DNA of 64,000 nt from Anaerolineae bacterium (GTDB lineage: Bacteria; Chloroflexota; Anaerolineae; 4572-78; J111). Below are positions 16,242 to 26,062 of the stretch, one piece after another. The notes below the pieces were generated by a model that searched no databases, had not been told where the DNA came from, and saw only the letters and a list, made by a program, of their open reading frames with translations. The stretch covers positions 1 to 64,000 of the forward strand of contig JAHDWA010000011.1 of assembly GCA_023382535.1 (NCBI GenBank). The letters are read 5' to 3'. The translations under genes were made by a program, and so were the position numbers. Positions within the stretch are counted from its first letter, which is position 1. Every line of letters begins with the position of its first letter.

Positions 16242-17861
16242 TCATTTCCAATCTCTTTCCTGCACCTCTGTATCCCTGGATGGCATCGAGGGGATTGTCC
16301 GCGTGGTTGATGTAGCCGCATCAGGCGCTAGAGTCGGCATTGCGATCTCTTTGCCTGGGGGTTTCACTTTTCCAGCCACAGCATAGATGTTAGCGCCTTT
16401 CACGCCCAGATAGTAGAAAGTATAGGCGGAGTCAAAGATAATCCCTCCTCCGCCCGAGGTAACGATACTTTCATAGGGCTGCTCCGCCCGTCCATTCAGG
16501 CTTACGAACCACTGGTTGCCTGATCGCGCGACAGTGGCGATGTGTTTACTGTCCGGGCTGAAACGAAGCGAGTACGAGGCAAGGCCATCATACAGCCCCT
16601 GCTCTTGCCCATCCGTAACTACGAACCACCTGGAGCCAAGGGCGGCGCCGTAAGCCAGCCGCCGGCTGTCGGGGCTAAAGATGGGGGAACCGACGAGAAT
16701 GCCATCATACGGTTCCTGCGGCTGTCCATCTGCCACGACAAACCACTTATCGCTCGCCTGGGCTACGTAAGCCAGCCGCTGGCTGTTCGGACTGAAAATG
16801 AGGTTGCTGACATCAGGGTAACTCTGCTCCGCCTGTCCATCTACGACGATAAACCGCTGATCATCCAGGCGCGCTCCGTAGGCAATCCGCTGGCTGTCGG
16901 GGCTGAAGGTTAGCATACCTGCCCCAATACCATCATAAAGCCGGCCTTCCTGTTCGTCCACGACCACCCGCTGCTTTGCGCCGATTTGCGCCACATACGC
17001 GACCCGCCGGCTGTCGGGGCTGAAGCGCAGAGTACCGATGCCATCATACCGCTTCTGTTCTGCTTCGTTGACAACCACCCGCCAGTTATCCCCCAATTGG
17101 GCCGCATAGGCCAGCCGCTGGCTGTCCGGGCTGAAGGTGAGATTACCTATGAAATCGTACTGCCGCCCTTCCTGGCCATTGGCGACCACAAACCACTTAT
17201 CATTCAGGCCGGCCCCATAAACGACTTGCCGGCTGTCGGGACTGAAGGTCAGCCCGCCCACGCGCTCGTACAGGGCTTGTTCCTGTCCATCCACCACAAT
17301 AAACCAGTGGCGGTCCGCTTTAGCCGCATAAGCCACCCCCCGGCTGTCGGGGCTGAAGCGTAAAGATCCTGCGCCGATGTCTTCATATCTGGCCTGCTCC
17401 TGTCCATCTACGACGACGAAGCGCTGCCGGCCTAGTTGCGCTCTGTAGGCCACCCGCCGGCCGTCGGGGCTAAGAATCAATTCGTCAACCTCATCGTAAA
17501 ACGGCCCACTTTCGCCGTCCACAACCACGAACTGTTTGTCCCCCAGGTGAGCCGCATAAGCTGTGCGCATGTAATTCATGCTTACTTTGAAAGACTCCGG
17601 TACCCAGACGCGATAGTCAACCTTAGCCATCAACCTTTCGCGGATGCCAGCCGCCGGAGTTGCTGCCGGGGCAGATGGGACGGCAGATGATGGGTCCTGC
17701 CTAACCGGCTCGGGCACGGGCGTGTTCTCAGCCCGAATGACGATCGTCCCCACTATTTTCGATATCGCTGGCTCATCCTGTTCACGCTGGCCCGGGCTGC
17801 AAATAGCCCCCAGCGCCGTTGTCAGCAAGCCCAGCCAGATAAAGAGCGCCTTTTTGTTCAT
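16242..17861 (-). CDS. Secreted repeat protein of ten PD40-like blades
   Basis: The 539-residue protein begins with a signal sequence ending in LGAIC (an imperfect lipobox) and a Pro/Ala-rich linker. It then carries about ten repeats of some 43 residues, each with FSPDSRRVAYxAQ followed by a W/R-FVVVDGQ strand and YDGI. The SPDS motif places it with TolB/PD40 propellers, though VVVDGQ is unusual. It follows the PQQ anti-sigma gene at 78 bases and probably belongs to the same operon, mirroring the position of the 11487 propeller gene in the other module. It ends in ERDWK just before the PIN fragment. The SD is AGGGGGG before the ATG. Function unknown; ligand binding outside the cell is a guess. 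Confidence 0.75.
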   Translation of the reverse strand: MNKKALFIWLGLLTTALGAICSPGQREQDEPAISKIVGTIVIRAENTPVPEPVRQDPSSAVPSAPAATPAAGIRERLMAKVDYRVWVPESFKVSMNYMRTAYAAHLGDKQFVVVDGESGPFYDEVDELILSPDGRRVAYRAQLGRQRFVVVDGQEQARYEDIGAGSLRFSPDSRGVAYAAKADRHWFIVVDGQEQALYERVGGLTFSPDSRQVVYGAGLNDKWFVVANGQEGRQYDFIGNLTFSPDSQRLAYAAQLGDNWRVVVNEAEQKRYDGIGTLRFSPDSRRVAYVAQIGAKQRVVVDEQEGRLYDGIGAGMLTFSPDSQRIAYGARLDDQRFIVVDGQAEQSYPDVSNLIFSPNSQRLAYVAQASDKWFVVADGQPQEPYDGILVGSPIFSPDSRRLAYGAALGSRWFVVTDGQEQGLYDGLASYSLRFSPDSKHIATVARSGNQWFVSLNGRAEQPYESIVTSGGGGIIFDSAYTFYYLGVKGANIYAVAGKVKPPGKEIAMPTLAPDAATSTTRTIPSMPSRDTEVQERDWK

Positions 17862-17939
17862 GATTTACCCCCCTAATATACCTTGACTTGACCCTTACCC
17901 CGCACCCCTGCCTCCCAGATGAGAAAGACAGGGAAGAGA

Positions 17940-19304
17940 TCACCTCAGCGCATACAGATGGCCATCCATACTCCCGATGTAGACCACTCCATCCACGATA
18001 ACCGGGGAGGAATACTGTACCTCGCCGCCCGTTTTGAACTTCCACTTCTCCTGGCCGCTCTGGCTGTCTAGCGCATAGAGATAGCTGTCATAGCTGCCGA
18101 CGTAAACCACCCCGGCAGCAACCGCCGGCGAAGAGGCGATCCACAGCCCGGTTCTGAACTTCCACTTCTCCTGGCCCGTCTGGCTATCCAGGGCATAGAG
18201 ATAGGTATCGTTGCTGCCGACATAAACCACGCCCCCGGCGACGGCCGGCGAAGACTCAATTGGCCCGCCAGTTTTGAACTTCCACTTCTCCTGGCCGGTT
18301 TGAGCATCCACTGCGTAGAGATGGCCACCGTGACTGCCGAAATAAACCAGGCCGCTGGCCACGGCCGGGGAAGAGTTCACAAAGCCGTCCGTCTTAAAAC
18401 GCCACTTCTCCTGGCCAGTCTGAGCGTTCAAAGCATAAAGATGGGTCCCCAGGTCTAAATGGGAGGGCGATGCGGTCCCGGTACCAAAATAGACTAATCC
18501 AGCGGCCACGGTTGGGCGAGATTCAACGAAATCTTCGGTTTCAAACCGCCATTTTTCCCGGCCAGTCTGGCTGTCCAGGGCATAGAGATGACGATCGCCA
18601 CTGCCAAAATAAACCAGGCCGGCGGCAATGGTCGGAGGAGACATGATGTTATGTCCCGTTTTGAACTTCCACTTTTCCCGGCCGGTCTGAGCATCCAGAG
18701 CGTAGAGATGGCCATCACGGCTGCCAAAATAGACCAGCCCGGCAGCCACAGCCGGAGAAGAAGCTACCCCAAAATTCGTTTTGAACTTCCACTTTTCCTG
18801 GCCGGTCTCTACGTCCAGCGCATAGAGATAGCCCTCCTTGGTCCGGTAGAGGTCCTTGCTCCCAAAATAGATCATCCCCTCGGCCACCACCGGAGAAGTC
18901 TGCACCACATAGCCCGTTTGAAACTGCCACTTCACTTCGCCGGCGGGTGCAGTGTTAATGTTATTGAGAAGCAGCATTAACCCGACCCCTAACATCGCCA
19001 GCACAACCAACGTCGCCGCGCCGTAAAAAAGCTGGCTCGATTGTTTGATCGCCAGGCTCCACCTCCTGGAATGATTCAAACGCGAGGCAATGGCGGCATA
19101 GCTCATTCGGCTGGAGTACTGAACACCTCTCAATTCTGTCGCCAACTCATAGCGAATGCGGCGTCGCAGCGCCTCATCGCTGCCTAGCCGAGCGCGGCAC
19201 GAAGTGCAATCCGCCAGGTGGCGGTCCAGCACCTCCCGTTCGGCATCAGCCAGGGTTTGGTGGACGTAGCTATTGAGTTGGTCGTTGCTGAGGTGATTGG
19301 TCAC
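17940..19304 (-). CDS. Anti-sigma factor with PQQ-like beta-propeller sensor
   Basis: A 454-residue protein with the same plan as the NHL anti-sigma factor: zf-HC2 head with His29, Cys33, Cys36 (HLADCTSC), a conserved SYAAIASRL juxtamembrane stretch, one helix near 91-113 (LFYGAATLVVLAMLGVGL), then about 340 residues of PQQ-like blades (LYALDxQTGQEKWKF, seven times). An initial VKWQF and a terminal HLYALR probably close an eight-bladed ring. It starts with GTG, supported by GGAG five bases upstream. It should sequester the ECF factor encoded 94 bases upstream. PQQ binding itself is not implied, because many such propellers are structural. Confidence 0.88.
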   Translation of the reverse strand: MTNHLSNDQLNSYVHQTLADAEREVLDRHLADCTSCRARLGSDEALRRRIRYELATELRGVQYSSRMSYAAIASRLNHSRRWSLAIKQSSQLFYGAATLVVLAMLGVGLMLLLNNINTAPAGEVKWQFQTGYVVQTSPVVAEGMIYFGSKDLYRTKEGYLYALDVETGQEKWKFKTNFGVASSPAVAAGLVYFGSRDGHLYALDAQTGREKWKFKTGHNIMSPPTIAAGLVYFGSGDRHLYALDSQTGREKWRFETEDFVESRPTVAAGLVYFGTGTASPSHLDLGTHLYALNAQTGQEKWRFKTDGFVNSSPAVASGLVYFGSHGGHLYAVDAQTGQEKWKFKTGGPIESSPAVAGGVVYVGSNDTYLYALDSQTGQEKWKFRTGLWIASSPAVAAGVVYVGSYDSYLYALDSQSGQEKWKFKTGGEVQYSSPVIVDGVVYIGSMDGHLYALR

Positions 19305-19322
19305 AGCATCTCCTGTGTAGGA

Positions 19323-19392
19323 GTGACCGCCAACCGCTGACCACGGACCGCCAATTTCTGGCGGTAGTCGGCGGTCTTCCGTCGGCGGTCAC
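19323..19392. repeat. Nested hairpin of GACCGCC words between sigma and anti-sigma genes
   Basis: Outer arms GTGACCGCC (19323-19331) and GGCGGTCAC (19384-19392) are perfectly complementary. An inner pair ACCGCCA / TGGCGGT (19347-19353, 19359-19365) forms a second stem. It fills the intercistronic gap and could tune the sigma to anti-sigma ratio by RNA processing or attenuation. Confidence 0.6.
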
Positions 19393-19398
19393 AAGTGC

Positions 19399-19980
19399 TC
19401 ACTGCACCCTCTCTTCTTCAAATTGGTTAAGTTCCGCTGAGGCCAAAACGGCCCGCAGCTTGTCGTAGGCCAGCCGCACCCGCGACTGGGCCGTGCGCAG
19501 CGGGCAGTCGAGGATGACGGCCATCTCCTGGTAGGTATGGTCGGCCCAATAGCGCAGCAGAATGGCCTCCCGCAGGGGCTGGCTCAAATTCTGCACCGCC
19601 TGCCAGACCTCGCTATGGGTTTCTCCCTGAATGGCTTGACGCTCCGGGCCAAGCGCTGGGTCCGGCGCATCCTGACCCAGTCGCAGCCAGTGAGTCAGAG
19701 AGAAGGTTGGCAGCCAGCGCCGCCGCTGCCGGTCGCGACAACGGCTGACGGTGATGGTGTGCAGCCAGGTGGCAAAGCTGGCCCGTTGAGTATCGTAGTG
19801 GTTGATGTGGGTCAGGGCGTAGGTCAGGGCGTCCTGGGCGGCCTCTTCGGCGTCGGCGGTATTGCCCAGCAAGCCATACGCCAGCCGGAACGTGGCCTCC
19901 CGGTGGTAGTTATAAATGGCTTCAGCGGCGCGCTCGTCGCCCCCCTGCCAGCGTTGGATCAGCGCACTGAGATCGGGCAT
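19399..19980 (-). CDS. ECF RNA polymerase sigma factor (partner of PQQ anti-sigma)
   Basis: A 193-residue sigma factor with regions 2 (AEEAAQDALTYALTHINHYD, then TWLHTITVSRCRDRQRRR) and 4 (PLREAILLRYWADHTYQEMA, then CPLRTAQSRVRLAYDKL). It is a close paralogue of the factor at 15303, including the rare THIxxYDxQRA segment, so the two modules arose by duplication. GGAGG five bases upstream supports the ATG. It is divergent from the methyltransferase gene. Confidence 0.92.
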   Translation of the reverse strand: MPDLSALIQRWQGGDERAAEAIYNYHREATFRLAYGLLGNTADAEEAAQDALTYALTHINHYDTQRASFATWLHTITVSRCRDRQRRRWLPTFSLTHWLRLGQDAPDPALGPERQAIQGETHSEVWQAVQNLSQPLREAILLRYWADHTYQEMAVILDCPLRTAQSRVRLAYDKLRAVLASAELNQFEEERVQ

Positions 19981-20003
19981 ATCCCTCCGGTAGAAAGTAG
20001 CCG

Positions 20004-20045
20004 GTAGTCAGTAATCAGAAATTTCTATATCTGAATACTGACTAC
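20004..20045. repeat. Leader hairpin GTAGTCAGTAATCAG (second sigma gene)
   Basis: Arms 20004-20018 and 20031-20045 pair at 14 of 15 positions around a 12-base loop. Like the hairpin at 15931, it lies between the -10 and the start codon of an ECF sigma gene, although the sequence is unrelated. Confidence 0.6.
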
Positions 20046-20049
20046 TTAT

Positions 20050-20055
20050 ATTATA
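20050..20055 (-). promoter_or_regulatory. -10 element for the second sigma/anti-sigma operon
   Basis: Perfect TATAAT on the minus strand 70 bases before the sigma start; the -35 is poor. Confidence 0.35.
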
Positions 20056-20063
20056 CGAGAGAA

Positions 20064-20093
20064 ATGACTAATTTGATTACAATATGCTATAAT
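20064..20093 (+). promoter_or_regulatory. Extended -10 promoter of the methyltransferase gene
   Basis: TGCTATAAT gives an extended -10 with hexamer 20088-20093, and ATGACT at 20064-20069 is an 18-base-spaced -35. The predicted RNA would have a leader of only about ten bases and no strong ribosome-binding site. Confidence 0.5.
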
Positions 20094-20109
20094 CTGGAAT
20101 GAAGAGACA

Positions 20110-20817
20110 ATGGATCATTTTCGCCACATTTATTCTTACCGGGCGGGCGACTATCACCGCTTGATTACCCCTGAGGATCACGAAGGCAACCTGCTGCCGG
20201 CATTGCAACGCGTTACCCTGCTGGCCGGCAAACGTGTCCTTGATTTGGGCACCGGCACCGGGCGCTTGCCCCTTCTTCTGGGTGAGCAGGCAGCTCAGGT
20301 GATTGGCCTTGATTTGCACGGGGCAATGCTGCAAGAAAATCAGCGCCAATTGGAGCGGGTAAAAGGTAGGTGGAATTTGGCCCAGGGCGATATGCGGGCG
20401 CTTCCTTTTCCTAGCGGCTGGGCCGACGTGGTCACTGCTGGCTGGTCTATCGGCCATCTGCGGGGCTGGTATCCGGAGGATTGGCAGCTTCAAATTGGCC
20501 GGGTCTTACGAGAAATGCAGCGAGTGGTCGTTCCGGGAGGTGCCCTCATCATCATTGAAACATTGACTACCGGCAGCCTTACGCCCGCGCCGCCCAGTGA
20601 GCGGCTGGCTGAGTACTACGCCTGGCTGGAGGGCGAGTGGGGCTTTGCCCGGCAAACCATCCGCACCGACTACCGGTTTGCCAGCATCGAGGAGGCGGTC
20701 AGCCAGACCGAGTTTTTCTTTGGGGCAGATCTGGCTGCCGCTATTCGACGGCAGGGTTGGGCGCAGCTCCCCGAATGGACCGGCGTGTGGGGTAAGCAAG
20801 TCAAGGCTTTAGCTTAA
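20110..20817 (+). CDS. Class I SAM-dependent methyltransferase
   Basis: A 235-residue soluble methyltransferase with motif I VLDLGTGTGRLP, the acidic end of strand beta2 in IGLDLHGAML, motif II-like LAQGDMRALPFPSGWADVV, and the post-strand IIIETLTTG. The fold and length match the Methyltransf_11/25 group that methylates small molecules, quinones or tRNA. No neighbour identifies the substrate. The hybrid kinase gene begins 44 bases after its stop and may be co-transcribed. Confidence 0.85.
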   Translation: MDHFRHIYSYRAGDYHRLITPEDHEGNLLPALQRVTLLAGKRVLDLGTGTGRLPLLLGEQAAQVIGLDLHGAMLQENQRQLERVKGRWNLAQGDMRALPFPSGWADVVTAGWSIGHLRGWYPEDWQLQIGRVLREMQRVVVPGGALIIIETLTTGSLTPAPPSERLAEYYAWLEGEWGFARQTIRTDYRFASIEEAVSQTEFFFGADLAAAIRRQGWAQLPEWTGVWGKQVKALA

Positions 20818-20860
20818 AAACCTATCACCAGACGGCAGAGAAGACGAAGTCCAGGTTAAA

Positions 20861-23452
20861 ATGACTCCATACAATGAAGAGTTGCCCGCTTCGCCGGCAG
20901 TAGAGGCACTGATTACTGCCAGTCCGAATCTGCAATATGTACTACAGATTACTATCCAGGAGATGCTTAATTTATTAAGCGTCGAGGAATGTGTAATTTT
21001 TTATTGCAAGGAAAACGACAGTACCGTGACGGCACTGGCCGCATCTGCCCCCTGGCGCAAGCCCGAAATGCCATCTACTCCCGGCCGGGCCGCTCTGACC
21101 GATTTCCCGCTTATGCAACAGGTTGTGCTGGAACGGCAGGCTCGACACATAACCCTTAGCCAGGCCGCGGCTCAGCCGGCTGTCTTAGCTCAAATGCATG
21201 CTGATCAGCTCAAAACCTTGTTCGTGCTGCCGATGGAGTACCAGGATCAGGTCGTCGGGGCTGTTCAGGTGGCAACAAGGCAGGCCGAACGGGATTTTAC
21301 GATTCAGGAAGTTGCTCTGGCCCAACTCCTGGCCAATCAAACGGCCATCGCCATCGAGAATGCCCACCTGTATATCCAAACGGAGCGGCGGGCGCAACAA
21401 CTGGCTATATTACACGAGTTGGACCGGGCGATTTCGGCCACCCTTCACCTCGACGACATTTATCACGCCTTTGCCCGCCACACGACCCGGCTCCTGCCTT
21501 ACGACCGTCTCTTGATCAACCTTTTAGAAGAGGACCATATTCTGGTGGCGCATATCGCTACCGGAGATAATTCCGGACTGGCGGCCGGGGCCACATTCCC
21601 GGTCAAGTCCTCGGCAACGGGTTGGGTTATTGCTCACGGACAGCCCATGCTGCGCCACAATATCCCTGCCGATACCCGCTTTGCCGAAGATGAACAACTG
21701 GTAGCGGCTGGAATTCATTCCGGCATGGTTGTTCCCCTGCGCTACAAGCGTCAGGTTATTGGAGCCTGGCTGGTAGGCAGCCGGAGACGGGGAGCCTACA
21801 CGCCCGATGATCTGGAGATAGCCCAGGCTATAGCCGACCAATTAGCCAACGCCATCGAGAATGCCCGCCTGTACAAGCAGGCTCGCCAGGAAATCGTCGA
21901 ACGTAAACAGGCTGAAGCCGCTTTGCGGGCCAGTGAGGAGCGATTTCGTCAAGTTATCTCCTCCATCAGCGACTGGATTTATGTGACCAGCTTAGACGAG
22001 GATGGCACAAAGGTTAATCTCTATCTTTCGCCCCACGTTGAAACGCTGACCGGTTATGCTTATGAAAACTTCCTGACCAACTGGAGTTTCTGGCCTGAGG
22101 TCGTCATCCACCCTGATGATAGGGCGATGGCAGCCGAACAGACACTGCGCCTGGCCCAGGGACAGAACAGCGAAATCGAGTATCGCCTGATCCGGGCCGA
22201 TGGTGTGATTACTTGGGTTCGCGATAGTGCCCGGATTGAAACGACCAGCGCTACTTCAAAAATCATCTATGGTGTGGTCAGCGATATTACCCAGCGCAAA
22301 CAACTCGAAGCGCAGTTTCTACAGGCGCAAAAAATGGAAGCGGTTGGCCGCCTGGCGGGTGGGGTAGCCCACGATTTTAACAACCTGCTGACCGTCATCA
22401 ATGGTTACAGCGAGCTGTTATTGCAGCGTTACCTGGTTGAGCAGAATCCTTTGCGCCGCTACATAGAAGAAATGAAAAAAGCCGGTGAGCGGGCGGCAGC
22501 GCTAACCGGTCAGCTCTTGGCCTTTAGCCGCAAACAAGTACTGCAACCTCAGGTATTGGATCTGAACGAGGTGGTGGCCGATTTGGAAAAGATGCTGCGG
22601 CGGTTGATTGGTGAGGATATCGAGCTGGTCACAAGGCCGGGCGCGAGATTAGGCCGGATCAAGGCCGATCCGGGACAGATTGAGCAGGTCCTCTTAAATC
22701 TTGTAGTTAACGCGCGGGATGCCATGCCTGGTGGGGGGAAACTGACCATTGAAACAGCCAATGTGACGCTGGATGAAGCTTACACCCAGCAACGCATGGG
22801 GTTAGAACCGGGGCGGTATGTGATGTTAGCGGTCAAAGATACCGGCACCGGGATAGAACCAGATATCCTACCCCACATCTTTGAGCCATTCTTTACTACC
22901 AAAGGAAAATTCGAGGGCACGGGCCTGGGTCTGGCTACCGTCTACGGCATTGTGACCCAAAGCAGCGGTTACATTGACGTATCCAGTCAAGTTGGCGCTG
23001 GAACCACCTTTAAATTTTTTCTACCGGAGGTAGACCAGGCGATTGAGCCGGCTGAACAGGAGCAAATGGATGAAGGGCCGCACGGCCACGAGACTGTCTT
23101 GCTGGTAGAAGACGAAGCTTCAGTGCGGGAGTTGACCCGGACGATTTTGTTGAAACATGGCTATCAGGTGTTGGAGGCTGCCTATGGCCGGGAGGCCCTT
23201 TTGATTAGCCAACAACACGAAGGCGTCATTGAGCTGTTGGCAACTGATGTGGTCATGCCGCAAATGAGCGGCCCAGAACTGGCCGAACGGCTGCTCAAGC
23301 TTCGACCTCAAATGAAAGTACTCTATATGTCGGGCTACACCGAGGATACTATCCTCCATCACGGCGTTCTGGAGACGGGCGTCGCCTTTCTGCAAAAACC
23401 TTTTACCCCGACCGGGTTGGCGCACAAAGTGCGCGAAATTCTCGATACGTAA
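20861..23452 (+). CDS. Soluble hybrid sensor histidine kinase (GAF-GAF-PAS-HisKA-HATPase-REC)
   Basis: An 863-residue cytoplasmic kinase with no membrane helix. Order: GAF (about 25-170), GAF (about 185-345, with [13 protein letters not shown]), PAS (about 360-480), HisKA with [20 protein letters not shown] containing the phospho-His, HATPase ([47 protein letters not shown]), and a C-terminal receiver ([11 protein letters not shown], acceptor Asp in [12 protein letters not shown], Lys in FLQKPFTP). The HDFNNLL type usually works with an attached receiver in phosphorelays. No phosphotransfer protein is adjacent. Confidence 0.93.
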   Translation: MTPYNEELPASPAVEALITASPNLQYVLQITIQEMLNLLSVEECVIFYCKENDSTVTALAASAPWRKPEMPSTPGRAALTDFPLMQQVVLERQARHITLSQAAAQPAVLAQMHADQLKTLFVLPMEYQDQVVGAVQVATRQAERDFTIQEVALAQLLANQTAIAIENAHLYIQTERRAQQLAILHELDRAISATLHLDDIYHAFARHTTRLLPYDRLLINLLEEDHILVAHIATGDNSGLAAGATFPVKSSATGWVIAHGQPMLRHNIPADTRFAEDEQLVAAGIHSGMVVPLRYKRQVIGAWLVGSRRRGAYTPDDLEIAQAIADQLANAIENARLYKQARQEIVERKQAEAALRASEERFRQVISSISDWIYVTSLDEDGTKVNLYLSPHVETLTGYAYENFLTNWSFWPEVVIHPDDRAMAAEQTLRLAQGQNSEIEYRLIRADGVITWVRDSARIETTSATSKIIYGVVSDITQRKQLEAQFLQAQKMEAVGRLAGGVAHDFNNLLTVINGYSELLLQRYLVEQNPLRRYIEEMKKAGERAAALTGQLLAFSRKQVLQPQVLDLNEVVADLEKMLRRLIGEDIELVTRPGARLGRIKADPGQIEQVLLNLVVNARDAMPGGGKLTIETANVTLDEAYTQQRMGLEPGRYVMLAVKDTGTGIEPDILPHIFEPFFTTKGKFEGTGLGLATVYGIVTQSSGYIDVSSQVGAGTTFKFFLPEVDQAIEPAEQEQMDEGPHGHETVLLVEDEASVRELTRTILLKHGYQVLEAAYGREALLISQQHEGVIELLATDVVMPQMSGPELAERLLKLRPQMKVLYMSGYTEDTILHHGVLETGVAFLQKPFTPTGLAHKVREILDT

Positions 23453-23485
23453 TCCCCAATGTTTGAAAAGTTGATTTACCCCCTG

Positions 23486-23516
23486 TCTCGTTCCCAAACT
23501 TGGTTTGGAAACGAGA
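23486..23516. repeat. GTTCCCAA-type hairpin in a convergent gap
   Basis: Arms 23486-23499 and 23503-23516 (TCTCGTTCCCAAAC) pair at 13 of 14 bases with a three-base loop. Located between convergent genes, it may act as a bidirectional terminator. A second copy of the family lies at 30972-31002. Confidence 0.65.
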
Positions 23517-23559
23517 TTGAGTAACTCGTGCGAGTTCAATGACCGGCAGTTTCTTAGCT

Positions 23560-25917
23560 CTAGGGTCCGGGTGTTGAAGTGGGTGAGGGGGCCAGGTTAG
23601 GCAGGCCAGGGCTGGGCGGCCAGTCGGGATGCCATAAACCGGTTTCATCCCGGCTGTAACTGGTGTCAGGGGGCAGTGAGCCAAAAATGACTTCATCTAC
23701 AACGGTACTATCGGGCTGCAAGAGTCGAAGTTGTCCCCCTATATCCGGTAAGGTTAATCCGGTGGCTGTTCGATCAAGTAACAAATACCCATCCGGTGAG
23801 ATGATCACAGTGCTGGTAATAACATAGGGGGGATTTCCACTTGACGGGCCATTGTCAAGGCTCCAGCCGGTTAAATCGGCACTGATCACGCCGGTGTTAC
23901 GCAATTCAATCCACTCATCCAAATAGACGGTGCCTGTCACGGGCAAAAGTTCGTTGAGGCGAACGTTAGTTAGAGGGAAGGTAATGGTGGCCGTCGCGGT
24001 CACCGTCGGCGTCTCGGTTGGAATGAGCGTTGCGGTCGGGGTCAGCGTCGGCGTTTCCGTCGGAGTCAGGGTCGAGGTTGGGGTTAACGTCGGTGTTTCG
24101 GTCGGAGTGGGAGTCAGGGTGGAGGTCGGTGTATCAGTTGCCGTTGAAGTGGCTGTAGCCGTTGGCGTTAAAGTGCTGGTTGGCGTAAGGGTTGGCGTAT
24201 CAGTCGGAGTGAGAGCCAGGGTCGGAGTCTGAGTGGGAGTTAAGGTAGAGGTAGCTGTTGGTATTAAGGTGCCGGTCGGCGTCAGGGTTGGGGTCTGAGT
24301 GGGAGTTAAGGTAGAGGTAGCCGTCGGCGTTAAAGTGGCGGTCGGCGTTACCGTCATCGGTATTATCGTCACAGTTACGGTTGGGGCCAGGGTGGGCGTT
24401 TGAGTGAGGGTGAGGGTTGGGGTGGGGGTGAAGGTGGGGGTAAGGGTTGGCGTTGGCGTGTTCGTGGAGGTCGAGGTAGGCTGGACATTAATTCGCCCCC
24501 AGCGGAGCCTGACAAAAGCTTCGCCGCTTTGTTCGTAATATTCAACCACCACCTGGCGCGAACCACTCAGGTTCACGTCGGCGGTATAAGTGGCGCTGCT
24601 GCTGCCGTGCCACTCATTGATAACCTGATAGCCGTCGATAAAAAGGCGAATGCCATCATCCGCCTCGGCATAAAAGCGATAGAGGCCCGAGTCAAAGTTG
24701 ACCTGCCGGCTCCAGCGCACCGAAAAATTATCGGCCGATATACCGGGTGCAGGAGACTGGTTATACCAGAAAAAATTAATAACCGGGTCATTTCGCACCA
24801 GGACCGGGCCGCCTTGAAAATCTCGGTTAGACCAGTATTCCCCTTTCCAATCAGGGTACGCCGCAGCGCTGATATTCTCCCACCACAGGTGAACGGCCGC
24901 GTCGCCGCTGCGCTCGTAATACTCCAGGCGCAGCGAATGACTCCCGCCTCCCACCTGGCGCTCAACCACGACTTCCCGGAGACTGCCATCCTGCCAGGCA
25001 TTGAGCAGCAGTTGATCGTCCAGCCACAAACGCGCCCCATCATCTACCAGCAGATGGAAGCGATACAGGCCCGCATCAAAGGGCAAAGTGCGAGTCCAAC
25101 GAACCGAAAAATTATCCTCTGGCAAACCGCGGGCAGGGGCGCCCCGACCCCAGTTGAAATCAACAGCCGCATCGTCGCGGACCGCCGGCGCACCGGCTAA
25201 ATCGGCATTGGCATAATATTCACCCCGCCAATTCTGAATCTCAATTACGGGAGTAGGGGTAGGCACGGAGGTAGCTGTCGCTGGGATAGGGGTTGGGATA
25301 GGGACCGGAGTGGGTATTGGCGGCGGCAAAGGCGTGTTTACGGGAACGGGTGTAGACGGTACAGGGGCAGGCGTAGGGGTTAACGATGGTTCGGAAGTAA
25401 AAGTTGGAGTGGGAGTAGGACTGGCTGCCAGGATCCGGAACTCTTGTGAAACTTTTTGTCCGGTTGCCGCGCCCTGAACCGTGATAAACACGGTGGGCAG
25501 ATTAGTCCAGTAAGCATCAGCCGGAAAGATAAAGGAGGAAACAAACTGGCCTTGTTCATTCACCTGAGCAGTGGCTACAGCGGTTTGGGGTTTCTGGCTG
25601 TCTGAAGGATTTTCAAGGCTGATGAAGAGGGTATCCCCAGGCTGCCAGCCCTGGCCCTCTAGCGTTATCGAGGTGCCGGAACTGCCTTCGAGTGGGGTGA
25701 GCTGAACGGCAGGAGTCAGCCCAGGCGCCGCGGTTGGAGTGACAAAGGAGGCCAACGCGGGTGTCGGCGTTTGATAAACGGCACTGATATTGAGTTCAGT
25801 TAAAAGTAGAAAGGCAGTCGCAACAGCTATAAAGGCCAGGCCGGCCAATATCAGAAGCCAAAGCAGGATAGAGGGGTGTCCAAATAAATCTTCGCTGAGC
25901 AGGCGCAGTTTTTTCAT
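23560..25917 (-). CDS. Membrane-anchored surface protein: two PA14 domains, Thr/Pro stalk, lamin-tail domain
   Basis: The 785-residue protein has one membrane segment (about 17-40), an Ig-like region, a Pro/Thr linker, two PA14 domains (both with GEYxxNxDxxGxP and DNFSVRW; sugar-binding pockets in known members), a stalk of about 170 residues of (TPTxTLTPT) repeats, and a C-terminal lamin-tail-like domain ([14 protein letters not shown] wording: [11 protein letters not shown], then [11 protein letters not shown] and PDGYLLLDR). PA14 domains occur in glycosidases and adhesins, and lamin-tail domains in secreted nucleases and surface proteins. There is no visible enzyme domain, so adhesion or glycan binding is inferred. 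The gene converges with the kinase. Confidence 0.85.
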   Translation of the reverse strand: MKKLRLLSEDLFGHPSILLWLLILAGLAFIAVATAFLLLTELNISAVYQTPTPALASFVTPTAAPGLTPAVQLTPLEGSSGTSITLEGQGWQPGDTLFISLENPSDSQKPQTAVATAQVNEQGQFVSSFIFPADAYWTNLPTVFITVQGAATGQKVSQEFRILAASPTPTPTFTSEPSLTPTPAPVPSTPVPVNTPLPPPIPTPVPIPTPIPATATSVPTPTPVIEIQNWRGEYYANADLAGAPAVRDDAAVDFNWGRGAPARGLPEDNFSVRWTRTLPFDAGLYRFHLLVDDGARLWLDDQLLLNAWQDGSLREVVVERQVGGGSHSLRLEYYERSGDAAVHLWWENISAAAYPDWKGEYWSNRDFQGGPVLVRNDPVINFFWYNQSPAPGISADNFSVRWSRQVNFDSGLYRFYAEADDGIRLFIDGYQVINEWHGSSSATYTADVNLSGSRQVVVEYYEQSGEAFVRLRWGRINVQPTSTSTNTPTPTLTPTFTPTPTLTLTQTPTLAPTVTVTIIPMTVTPTATLTPTATSTLTPTQTPTLTPTGTLIPTATSTLTPTQTPTLALTPTDTPTLTPTSTLTPTATATSTATDTPTSTLTPTPTETPTLTPTSTLTPTETPTLTPTATLIPTETPTVTATATITFPLTNVRLNELLPVTGTVYLDEWIELRNTGVISADLTGWSLDNGPSSGNPPYVITSTVIISPDGYLLLDRTATGLTLPDIGGQLRLLQPDSTVVDEVIFGSLPPDTSYSRDETGLWHPDWPPSPGLPNLAPSPTSTPGP
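23975..24485. repeat. Low-complexity Thr/Pro stalk-coding repeat
   Basis: About 510 bases of imperfect 6-, 12- and 24-base repeats encode TPT/TLTPT. The region varies in register and includes near-identical 36-base blocks, so assembly length here deserves caution. Confidence 0.8.
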
Positions 25918-26062
25918 GGCAATTTTTAACCTCTAACCCCCTTAAAAGAAGGTCTTCTCCACCCATTTTAGGATATAAACCCCTTAATTGCAATACCACC
26001 CCTCACCTGATGAAGGGAGGGGTGGTGAAAATTACACGACGTAAATTGTTTTTTTCTCACGT

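Noticed and set aside
23975..24485. Possible minisatellite or CRISPR-like repeat
   Set aside because: The repeats are in-frame TPT codon repeats without unique spacers, so they are a protein stalk.
24400..25200. Long plus-strand open frame opposite the PA14 gene
   Set aside because: It is the antisense shadow of the PA14-coding sequence; the minus-strand frame has clear domains and this one does not.
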